Assembly (NCBI GenBank): GCA_035048495.1
Contig: CM068541.1
Location: forward strand, 12,097,929-12,161,928
DNA: 64,000 nt
Reading direction: 5' to 3'
Source of the DNA: Euptelea pleiosperma
Lineage: Eukaryota; Streptophyta; Magnoliopsida; Ranunculales; Eupteleaceae
Shown here piece by piece: positions 23,793 to 35,100 of this stretch; positions within the stretch are counted from its first letter, which is position 1, and each line of letters begins with the position of its first letter. The notes beneath the pieces are model-generated. The model was not told the origin of the DNA and made no database searches. It saw only the letters and a list, made by a program, of their open reading frames with translations. A program made the translations under genes and the position numbers.

Positions 23793-24942
23793 TCAGCCGG
23801 TAACGGACGGTAAGTCGGATGAAGAAGACGAGGCAGTATCTGAATCTGAAGCTACAACAACTCTGTTCTGAGATGAATGTACCTCAGTTACGTCCTCAGG
23901 GCCGCGAGTGTCACTTAGAGTGCCAAAATACCCCGACGAGATGTTGGGTTCTAGAGAAGCTTGGGGAACTGGGTCCTCTTCTGGAGGCTTTGCTCGATCC
24001 TCCGCCTCCTGTGCTTGAGCCTCGAGGAGGAATCTTCTCTTCTCGGCTTTGGTGAGAAGCCGGTAAGTCAGATCGGAGTCAGGCACTCGCTCATGTAGCT
24101 CTTCCGTCGAAGGAGGTTGAGTCTCAAAATAGTAGCTTCGAGTCTCAAAATAGTAGCTTCGCTTGTCGAGGCCGACGAGGTGTTGATAAATGTTGGACAG
24201 GAGCGTCCGAAGAGCAATGCAGAGAGGCAAGATGGCTTTGGGAAGTCCCTGAGACGAGCTGTCAGTACGCGCTGGAAGAAAATGAAATGAGTTAGTTACA
24301 CGTTCTACACTCTACATTCGAAAAGACAGAAGAGAGGTCCGGCGAGTACCTCGTGCCCCAAAGTTTCTATTGACAAGTAGGGACCCATGGTCGCCGCCAG
24401 GCCCTCTTTCTCATGCACCCGAGACGAAGAGAGGAAAACGTTGCCATCCTTTATCACTATCTTGAATGGCCTCTAAGATTAGGACCCTTCCCGGGCGAGT
24501 GGCCAAGAAGTATAAAAGAGACCCGCAGGTCTCAGAGTCACCCCTCTTGGTGTTCGAGACCACTTTGATGTGTTGACGACGGATGTCGTCTAGGGTGATT
24601 TCTCGGCCCCAGTATGTTTGGATACGATCGAATGCACGAAGAGCACGCCAAAAGTAGTCAGACATTTGGCCAGGGGCTACCCGATAGAAATTCAAAAGTT
24701 CACGGGCAAACGACGAGAGAAAGAGAGAGGTTGGCATCAAGCTGGCCGTCTGTTATACAGATTGTGTCGGGATAGATCACGGTATGATGGGAGTAGCGAG
24801 TACAGGATGTGACATACCTAAGACCGATGTCACTGGGAATTTTATGACATTCCCGGACAAAATCTAAGTCAGGGCTACTTTGAGACTCTACGTCGGAGTC
24901 TCAGAGAGACGGACTATCAGAGGAAGATGAAGATGCCGACAT
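23793..24942 (-). pseudogene. reverse-oriented ORF of an LTR element (gypsy-type transposase-like domain)
   Basis: Seen: the minus strand opens with ATG at 24940-24942 (MSASSSSSDSPSL, then a stop at 24901-24903). A neighbouring frame continues acidic sequence and LLNFYRVAPGQMSDYFWRAL, REITLDDIRRQHIKVVS and PGRVLILEA. A likely intron (donor near 24350, acceptor near 24275) leads to a tail (RLLTKAEKRRFLLEAQAQEA, later TASSSSSDLPS). The NFYRVAPGQ block is typical of the plant domain named putative gypsy-type transposase, found in retroelement accessory or gag-like proteins. Known: Grande- and RIRE2-like Gypsy elements carry an extra gene in antisense near the 3' end of the internal region. The position fits that plan. 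Broken here by at least one frame change. Confidence 0.6.
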
Positions 24943-25121
24943 TGCGGAATTAAAGTTACTAAAGTATTAAAGAAAGTACCTCGAAACAAGAAATCCGACT
25001 GAAAAGATAAGGGAATCAAGTTGTCCGAGTAAAAGAGCCGAGTAAGTCAAGAGTAGGAAGAAAGTAAAAATCGCTAGAAAGAATTTACAACAGATGAAAG
25101 TAAAAAATGAACATGGGAGGC

Positions 25122-25136
25122 CTATTTATACTGTAA
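25122..25136 (-). promoter_or_regulatory. TATA box for the antisense ORF
   Basis: On the minus strand cagtataaataggcc lies about 185 bases before the ATG at 24942, suitable as a separate promoter pointing against the LTR promoter. Inference from position and sequence. Confidence 0.45.
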
Positions 25137-25373
25137 AGATAATTATGGTTTCTGACAACATGTGCGGGTATCGATGGGACATATCCAGAACAGCCAATAC
25201 AAGCCAAAGAGAAGATGACATGTGGCCTCAGCATTTAATGCTGGGTCAAATCGAAGAGACGCCACCAAATACGAAACGATGGGGAAAGATATCATGACAC
25301 GTATACGATCCTTCTTGAGATTCATGTAGTCAGATCCTAATCGGGCACAACACAAACTCCGAGAGGGGGCGAT

Positions 25374-26335
25374 TGTAAGGGGTATTTTCTGGCAATACAC
25401 GTGGGGTCTTGCGATGATGACACGTGTTCCCCTAACAGCATGTCCGAGTAGCCGACTTAACATGATGAAGATCATGCCAACTTGACATGATGAAGATCGG
25501 GCCGACTTGGCATGATGAAGATCAGGCCGACTTGACATGATGAAGATCAGGCCCGAGAGGGAGCGATTGTAAGGGGTATTTTCTGGCAATACACGTGGGG
25601 TCTTGCGATGATGACACGTGTTCCCCTAACAGCATGTCCGAGTAGCCGACTTAGCATGATGAAGATCATGCCAACTTGACATGATGAAGATCGGGCCGAC
25701 TTGGCTTGGTGAAGATCAGGCCGACTTGACATGAAGATCAGGCCGATTTGGCATGGTGAAGATCAGGCCGACATGGCATGATGAAGATCAGGCCGACTTG
25801 AGATGATGAAGATCAAACCGACTTGGCCGATTGCCTCGATCTCAAGGTTAGTCGGCCAGGTAAAAAGTAGGACTTGAACAACAAACATGAAGCAGCCACC
25901 TATTGTACTTTTAAGGCAAAACACGATCTACGACAGATCATGCATAAGACAGATTTTCAGGTTGATTGGTACGGCCTCCATCGTGCTCTTGGACACGTAA
26001 GGGGTTACATATCCTATAAATATAGAGCTACAGTAGTGAATAAGGTAAGCAATCTTAGACAAAAAGAAGATAAAAACTTTTTGCATAAGATGCTGACTTA
26101 AGCATCGGAGGCTCTACGGTGGTTTTCCCACCAACGGAGTTCATTTGCAGGTGACATCGGGCAACTCGACGGAAGTAACGGACACGTCAGCAAACGTACC
26201 GGACTACACGATTAAGAAGACGATCTCCTCGGATTCAACGTCTGAATAGTCGGTAGAGGAGTCTGATCAGACGAATCTGGAGACTTAGCATCGGATTTTG
26301 TGCATATTTCGAGGGGTGTGGGATTTTCCCCTACA
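25374..26335 (+). mobile_element. 3' LTR of a Gypsy-like element with internal duplication
   Basis: A polypurine tract (gagagggggcga) stands just before TGTAAGGGGTATTTTC; the LTR ends ATTTTCCCCTACA. TATA box cctataaatatagag at about 26009. The R/U5-like tail with cttaagcatcggaggct resembles the solo LTR at 14.0 kb. The first 194 bp, including the polypurine tract, occurs twice (25374 and 25568 starts). A gatgaagatcaggccgactt-type repeat follows (25455-25830). The 5' LTR is not in the window next to it. Confidence 0.75.
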
Positions 26336-26929
26336 ACCTGAACGTCAGTGGGATCGCCAGGTTCATGCCGCTATTTATTTTTCATTCGTCGCTTCAACTT
26401 CTTTGTTGCTTCATCTTCCTTCTTCTGCGTTCTCTTACTTTTTTCTTCACTATCTCGAAAATCGCATTTTTCCGAGGCTTCTTTTGATCAATGCAGAACA
26501 AACTACGATGCTCAGTCTTTGTAACAGTTCTCGAGAACCATATTTTCTTCTTTTTCTCTAAAACATTAACACGGCTTAGAAGATCATATAAGTTGTTAAT
26601 GGCGGAAAACGGTGAAGATAAGTTAATCGTCGTTGCTAGGCACATCACCAAAACACTCGGTCGTACATAAATTAAGACCAACAACATCCTTAAATCTTCA
26701 CTACTTTTGACGGTTGACCACCTTGGATTTTTGACCTCCATTAAAGACTAGCTGTAGGTCTCTGGTTTTCTCAAAGAACTGAAGTAAGAGGGAGATTTCG
26801 ACCTCCATTATAAACCAGTTAGAGGTCTGGTTTTCTTAAGAACCAATGCAAGAGAGGGAAAAAAAACCCTAAAAAATTGGAGAGAGACAGATGAGCTTTC
26901 TTCTCGAAATTAATCTCTCTTTATAAAGA
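26336..26929. other. no gene recognised
   Basis: Contains two similar blocks (taggtctctggttttctcaa at about 26754 and gaggtctggttttcttaaga at about 26822). No family motif. Confidence 0.45.
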
Positions 26930-27398
26930 CTAGGGAACGCCACGTGCGATGCACGTGCACCTTACACATAGAAACACCTTACACGTGGCACACTCGTAGA
27001 GATCACTGACTGTATCGATGTTTGGCGCGTCTCTAAGTGGGCCTATATGCAAAAAATCAGCCTGGTTTTTAAGGATTTGATTCGAGTCATTTTCATGGGT
27101 TGATTATTAACCATAGATTTCAAGCATTATTTGCGGTACTCAGATCCAAAGGTTTGAAATCACTAATCAGACTAATATTTGGTATATGGGCACCTAGGAA
27201 TGGGACAAACATCTATAAGGTCAGTAGTCACCAAGAGTGTGCCACGTGGCTTTATTGATGAGGGGGGCGTGGGCATGGGCGTGCAGACAACTTGAACTGT
27301 GAAGGGACATTTTAACGAGGAAGGTTTTACCTCTGCAAGTAGGGAGGCCTCTAATTGTGTCACATCTGTGGCAACCGGGTTGTTGCTTTATAATAGTA
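26930..27398 (-). mobile_element. small Helitron (1 of 3 in a row) with MITE core
   Basis: Minus orientation: 3' end is a gcacgtgcatcgcacgtg hairpin followed by gcgttcc and CTAG before T. The 5' side tactattataaagcaacaac abuts the next unit. A palindromic MITE fills 26985-27255. Confidence 0.7.
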
Positions 27399-28072
27399 CT
27401 AGGGGAACGCCACACGTGCACCTTACACGTGGCATCACCTTACACGTAGTATACTCATAGAGACCACTACCATATTGATATTTGGGTCATCCCTAGATGG
27501 ACATATATGCAAAAAATCAACCTATTAATGATTTTTAAGGATATGATTAGAGTCGCTTTCACGGGTTGATTTTTAACCATAGATTTTGAGCATTATATGG
27601 GTACTCAGATCCAAAGGTTTGAAATCACTAAACAGGCTTATATAGGTCCACCTAGGGATGAGACAAACATCCATGCAGTCAGTTGTCCCTAAATGTGTGT
27701 CACATGGTTTATACTATTGTCCCTTGTCATCATTGATGAGGGCTGTGATGTGCTATACATCCTGTACTGCAGGTGTACTCCAACTCGAATAAAACTTCTA
27801 TCACAACAAATTGTAAATCACACAATCACAAGCCAATGAGTTCTCGGCACGTACAAAAGTGCTCTTTGCAACGTACCCATGTACTTTGCTTTGAGATGTC
27901 GAGAACTCATTGGCTGTGATTGTGTGACAAGAAGCTTTACACCAACTCAAGTTTTTTCTTTAGGACAGAAGCATTTAAGGAGGGAATGAAGAAAGGTTTT
28001 ACCTTTGGAAAGTAGAAGCCTTTAATTGTGTCACATGCGTGGGTGGCACTACCGGTTTTATAATAGTACAGA
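27399..28072 (-). mobile_element. small Helitron (2 of 3) with two nested MITEs
   Basis: 3' end cacgtgtggcgttcccctag on the minus strand; 5' end TCTGTACTATTATAAAAC. Holds a palindromic MITE (27430-27715) and a second MITE (about 27785-27945) whose arms are attgtaaatcacacaatcac and its reverse. Confidence 0.7.
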
Positions 28073-28655
28073 TATTGCACTATATACATAGCCGCATTGC
28101 ACACCTTACATGTGGCAGCACCTTACACATAGCACACCCGGAGAGATCACTCACCGTATCGATATTTGGCCCATCTAGGGATGGACGTACATGCAAAAAA
28201 CCAGCTTATTAAGGATTTGATTGGAGTTATTTTCACATATTGATTTTTAACTGTAGATTTTGAACATTATATGTGTATTCAGATCCAAAGGTTTGAAATT
28301 ACTAAACAGGCTGATATTAAGTATATAGCTCCATCTAGGGATGGGACAAACATCCATGCGGTAAGTAGTCCCTAATAGTGTGCCACGTGGCTTATAGTAT
28401 TGTCCCTCATCATCATTTGATGAGGGATGTGAGTATGCTAGAGATCCTGAGCTATGTGGGGGGGGGGAGGCGTACTCCAATCCAGGTTCTGTCTTTAGAA
28501 TAGAGGCAATTAACTAGGGAAGGTGATTACAAAAAATAAATAAATAAATAAAAAAGAAAAAATTGAGAGAAGATTTTAGTTTTGAAAGTAGAGGCTTTTA
28601 ATTGTGTCACATGTGTGCAAACACCGGTTGTTACTTTATAATAGTATAGGTAAGG
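28073..28655 (-). mobile_element. small Helitron (3 of 3), 3' end decayed
   Basis: 5' end ctatactattataaagtaac on the minus strand near 28655. MITE core at 28115-28395. The CTAG end is lost near 28080. Confidence 0.55.
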
Positions 28656-29129
28656 ACCTTTGACACATTTTAAAACTTACATTAAGGGGCACTATGCTGC
28701 AGTGTTAGTCAATGACGTCGGGAGTGGGTCCAAGGGGGTATTACAACAGTTACAAAGTATCGGGTGTAGTACAAATTATTTTTGAATCCCAGGGGGATAA
28801 TGCTAAATTACCCAAAAATTATAAATGATAAATTAATATCCATTGTTTATGGAAATAAATTTGTATCTCTTTCTCTCCCTCTATAATCTCTTATATGACA
28901 AGGGAACCTTAATTTTTGCCATTAATAAGGGAAAGATGGCCTAATAGATAAGTTCTCTTCTAATATTAATTACAAAATAAAAAAAAAAAAAAGTTCTCTC
29001 CTAATATTGAACTATTAAATAAAAGGCCGAAATTTTAGGGATTTCGATTTCGGCCTAGTCCAAAACCGAAAAACCATGTCTGCAGTCAATATCCACTGTA
29101 GCAGCTCTGCTCTGGGAAGCAGCAAAACA
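28656..29129. other. no gene recognised
   Basis: AT-rich spacer just beyond the 3' end of the chimeric gene. 28670-28810 (describing gggggtattaca and aaattacccaaaa) resembles 22010-22100, so it is a repeat. Confidence 0.45.
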
Positions 29130-32100
29130 CTATAATGTCAAGAAAAAGGCACTACTAATTCTCACGGCAAACTTTATCCCCTTCATGATAGAGGCTTTGA
29201 GTTCGGGCTTGAGACTTTCTAGGCCTTGTTTCTCGTAGTCGGAGAGACGTCCCAGCCCAAGTCCGTCTTCCACACGGTTCTTTCCCAGCCTTACCTGCAC
29301 ATTACAAACTAAATAATGTGATGTAGCTGAACTATTTACAAATCCAACTAACTACATTATCAGATTCAATATGAAGGTAATATATACACTAAAGAATCAC
29401 AGGAGAAGATTTTGCATCTCAAGTTAATCAAGATGTAAATCAACTCTGCAGGACGCAAGCTGCAGTCCCAAAATCTACATTTTGCTAACAGAACTTGTTA
29501 ATAAAATGATTAAAAATAAAAAATAAAAAAACCGAAGATACAAGAAGATCCTAAACCACAAAGACAACTTTCAGAGACTAAAAAGTCCATCGATGGTATA
29601 ATTGCTGACTTGCTGGTGATTTTCAACTAACGTTGTCCTTGAAAAAATTTCAGGATAGATAAAAAGCACTAGTATTGATCCATTCTGCATGTACATGGTT
29701 CTTCCCTCAAGATCTAATAGCAACTCAAAAGATGATACAGAACAGCTAGCAGACAACCAAAAGACGCTTTTAAAAGTTCATACAATGGCTCAGGATTATT
29801 GATTCACTTTGTTATTTATAACAGTAATCAATGGACAAGGATCTACAGGCAACGAGCTGAAGTCAGAACCACCAGCTTCTTTATAAGCTCTTAGTTGGAG
29901 AAAAAGTCGAGTTCAGTCAGCACCTCTTATGCCCAACTTACTGCAAAGGTCTCAACTTTGTAGCTACCATTTTAGTACTCCTTTTATAATGTAACCTCTT
30001 TCCTCTAATATCCTTCTGAACCTCATCATTCCACATTTCCACCACCAATTTTTTGTATGACATTTCCCTTTAAATCTCCCAAAAGCCTCTTTTTCCACTC
30101 TTTTTAGTACAGTTAGTCATTTTGCTCCACATCACTATAGGTTGTCTCTATGTTCCATGTTTCCTTCTAACAAATTATATCTAAAAAGATACACACGTTT
30201 TTCTTTCAAATTCCACCACCATATTCTTAAGCACCTTCTATTTTCATTCCTTTTCTCTTCCATCTCTTAATGCAAGCATTTAAAACCTCTAGCCCCATTT
30301 TTCTTGGGATAACTTTATAGCTTTTGCATGTTGCTTACTCCTTCCTCCCGACCAAAAAGAAGTCTACCAGGCTCCTATTTGATCCATGCCTCAAGGTAGC
30401 CCAATTTTTCTTGGGATAACTTTATAGCTTTTGCATGTCGATTGCTCCTTCCTCCCGGCCAAAAAGAAGTCTACCAGGATCCTATTTGATCCATGCTTCA
30501 AGGTAACTAACTGTGTATCTCTTTCTTTAAAGTACGTTTTTTGCTACTTCAAGATCAAAGGTCGTCACAGTTTCATGTATTTCATCTTCATTTCTTTCTC
30601 CAAACACCTGTTGTCATCCACCCTATAATATTCCATCTCATTTCTTTCACCAACACCTACCACAGCAAACTCAAGGATCACATCTCTCACTCACATATTT
30701 CTCCAAACCCTTATGGCCCTCTATACCCCATACCATATTCCATCTCATTTCTTTCTCCAAACATCTATCATCACAAACTCAAAGATCGCATCTCACTTCT
30801 TTCTTCAAACCCCTGCCTTCCATGCACCCAACCCTCTACTTTATTTCCCTGAAGGACCATTTAAGGCTCCTCCTATAAATATCCTTGCTCCTTCAGGGAT
30901 TTCCTGAATTAATTCTTCCACCTCTGATGCGATAACTTTATAGTCTTTACATGTTGATTAATCCTTCCACTTGACCAAAAAGAAAGAAGTCTGCCCAACT
31001 CCTATTTGATCCACTCTTCAAGGTAACTAAATGATTCTCTTTTTTCAAAGTACATTTTTGGCTACTTCAAGATCATGTCATCATAATTTCAAGTAGCACA
31101 TCTTCATTTCTTTCTCCAAACCCCTGTCGCCAGGCACCTTATCATATCCCATCTCATTTCTTTCTACAACATCTCCACAGCAAACTCAAGAAAACATCTC
31201 CCACTCCCTTATTCTCCAAACCCCTACGGCCCTACATACACCATAACATATCCCATCTCATTTCTTTCTCCAAACATCTACCATCGCAAATTCGAAGATC
31301 ACATCTCACCTAAAGTATCTCTTATGTCAAAAACAATCTGACTATACAAATCACGCCTATGGGTGCATTCATTGACTTAAATACAACAATGTTGCATTGC
31401 AGTAGGTTTTCATAGCTTCATTGCACAAAGCTGGAGATGGTGCAAGGGCAAGAAAGCGGCTATCGCAAACAACTCTAAATTGAGTTTTTTTTAATAAGCA
31501 GAGCAGGGGAGAGATTCTGGAGAGGGAGCACACCTACAAGAGAAGGTTCCTACAATTAAGCATCTCAGTGCATCACTTTTCCTATGAACAGTAACATGCA
31601 TATTACTAGAAACAAGTGTTAACTGCCTAGACTTATTACTGAGTTAGCCAAAGGCCCAAAATGGTATGTAAACCATAAAAGGATGCATGTTTTAAGGTGT
31701 CTCAAACATTGACTGCGTTTAAGAACAGTAAAAAACCACCTACCTAGGAATCATGATATGAATCTTTTTGTGCTTCAACTGCTACAAGAAATGGAGCAGT
31801 TAATATAACAGGCTATGTGTTGTTGGAATTGCCAAGACTTGGTCTTGGCATGCTTACAAAAGACTAACTTATGACAAAAATCATTTTGGAAAATTCAGCA
31901 TTTACAACTGTACTCAACAATTTGTTGCTTTCACGTGTTTTTGTTAAATACCAACCAAACCTTCTGCCGTTTTTTAATTTGTTCCCATGCATCATAATAG
32001 TCCTCTCAAGCACTATGGAATTGCGGGTCACATCAATTCAGAAAGCAAATATGTACAGTAACTAGAAAATGCAAGTGGTTGTCGCAAGGCGAGCCTATTG

Positions 32101-35100
32101 CTAACTTTCAAACTCAATGATTCAATTCAAGCATGACACGGCACAATAAAATACCGATTCACTTATATAGTCTGATAATAGTAACATAAACAAGTCAGAC
32201 TACTTGTCGCATCGACGAGAAGAAAAAAAGGATATTTCCCTTTAAAGCTACTGAAATCTAACATATAAAAATATCAAAGATCATGGCACCATATGAAATC
32301 TCACAGATAAGTTAAATTCCATCACCTTAGAGGCAAAGAAAGGTAGTTTGGTGATAGTTGATTGAACAAAAGAACGCTCCACGATATCTGGAACCCCATT
32401 AAGTCCCTTCAAGCAAGCATCAGCGAAAGTGGCTCCAGCATATCTGCAGAAAATGTGACAGCTTAGTCTCAAACTGCAATACATTTTGCTTCTAGAACTG
32501 AGAATATGGAAGCAATCAGCAGAAATATGGGACCAGAAATAAGCCAATGAAATGAAACGGGAGATAAGAAGACGTGCATGCAGCACCGCAGGAAAGTCCA
32601 ACTGAAAGTACTACTCAATTATTTTGATTCTTGAGACTAACACTCTACGGTAAGAACAAAAGAAGTACAGCTCTTAATAAGAATAAAAAATTTACTGTTC
32701 ACTTCTGAACCCACAAAGTGACCAATTACTATTTTAAAGCCAAAACTTGGGTTGTCACATGATGTTCACCTGGGCACCCATTAGTTCTTTTGTTAGTCTT
32801 TTTTCTAGCTGACCTGTTAGTTCATCAAATGTTCTGAAGAACTTTTCAACCAAATAAATATTACTTCATTAAATGTACCTTCACTGTACTCACTCATTAT
32901 GAAAGCAAATTTGTTGGTTTTAAAATACCTTACCAGCTATTGAAAAACAGCCCTATTTAACTACTTAATCACTTCCCATGCCATTATTTCTATATTTCCA
33001 AAATAGTTCCTTAATAACAACTTAATTACTCTCTGTACCATTACTTCCATATTTCCTTAGTAACTAAATATGGACATCTTTAGAATTTTGATTTTTAATT
33101 GTGCCTTGAGTTGACACAATTTACAGATTCCAAACTAATCTTCCAAACTTCCCTTTGGGTTGAAACTTTCTTATTTTACCACTTCTTCCAAAAAGCCCCT
33201 ACAATCACTCACATGCAACACACGTGCAGCCCACTAGTACTCAATAATATAAAACAAAGAAAGAAAATGAACTTTTGTCAAATAATGAGTCTTAAAAACA
33301 TATTGATCTTCTTCTCACTTAACAAAAAGGTTCATCAACTAACTTAGAGTCATGTGTCATAGGTCTACAGGTTACGAAGTAGCAAAAATTAATTTCCATG
33401 GTATGCAAGAGAGAGCTGAAGCAAAGGTAAGTGGCCATTTAGAATGATAGAAACCACTAAACACATGTAAAGTGCGTAAACTACCAGAATTACATAGATG
33501 TATGCATGGAGACACATTAGATATAGTCAAAAAATCAATAGGGATTTGGAAATTTGTCCGAAGATCACACCAAAATCTTGGTCCTGTAAACAAACATGAA
33601 ATCCACTGTTGTGAACCAAAACAAACAGCAATCAGCTTGCCCATTCAAAAACCAGTGCAGCATAATTGAACCTCATATCGGCAATGACCAATCTTGGCTA
33701 CTTGCACATTCCTTCTGATGGACCTGAGTTGATTCAAAGTTCTTTAAGGCCTTAAAACTCCAACGAGTTGAAAATCCAATATTTATGCCTCTTCTTATTC
33801 ATTTTTCATAATATGTCTTATCTTTTGGTGCAATCAGCATAGGAAAGCATAACTTTGCACTCAAAAATCAGTCTTGCATTATCTATACCTTGGTTCGAAA
33901 CGTTGCTTCTCAAGACCTAAAACGACAATTTTACAATCTTGCTAATATTTTACCGTTTCAAGCCTCAAAGAGTGGCCTAAAATATCATGACAGATTAGTT
34001 ATGAGATTGAGGTTATTTTTAAGTTTGGCCATGGTTTTTTTTAGTAAATTGAGTTTTAATCATTCGGGTTTTCAATAAAAAATTAAGATTTTAGAAAGTC
34101 TATTTTTGGTAGGAAGCAAGTTTAGTGTCGTAGAATTAGAAAAGTTTGGACTTTTTTGGTCTATACACGACGGCTTTTGATGATTGAATAAGGATGATTT
34201 AGATTTTGGATTATGCTCATGTTTTGGGTGCTCTTGAAGGACCAATTTTGCAATTGAGAAATTTTCTCCTGCAACATATGGTATCATACTAGGATTGATG
34301 ATCATAGATGTGCCTGTAAAACACAAAAGAGATGAGAAGATCTATCAATCCCTTTTGAATCTACAAGAACAAGTCAATCAGTTGAAGCAATTGTAAGATA
34401 TCAAACTACAAGAACAGCTGAGAAAATGGTGATGGTGGCTGATCCATTACAATGGAAATATAAAAAATCAACTGAGATCGCCAAAGAAATTGATTCTCCC
34501 CCTCAAGTTGGAACATACATATTATAAATGTCCAGCTTGGTACATAGAGATGAAAAATAACTCCTAGATAATGCCTTAGTAAAGATGCCGCCCAACTGAT
34601 TCTCAAACTTGATGTAGGGGTAATGATACGCTTCAATAGACTCAATAGCATATCAGGAATAAAGTGGCAATCAACTTCAATATGCTTTGTCCGCTCATGA
34701 AACATAGGATAACTAGCAATAAAGGTCGCCCCCTAATTGTCACAATACATAGGCATAGGAGTAGAGACACCGATACCCATCTCCTAAAGAAGAGACTGAA
34801 ACTACAACATATAACATGCAATATGAGCCATGGCTCCATATTCGGCCTCTGCACTCGAACGAGTCACAATAGTCTTTTGCTATGCCAGGTCACCAAGTTA
34901 CCACAAACGAAAGTACAATAATAATATGTGGACCTACGATCAATATGGGTACCAACCCAATCAACATCAGAAAACCCAATAACACAACTTCGACATGCAA
35001 TACAGCAGTTCCTTTCCCAAGGAACTCTTCAGATATCGAAGAATAAGACAAATTGCACCTAAGTGAGGTTGGCGTGGGGCATGCATAAATTGACTGACTA

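Noticed and set aside
30541..30907. Plus-strand frames of 64-103 codons
   Set aside because: Antisense to RTE LINE remnants and made of ccatctcatttctttctcc repeats.
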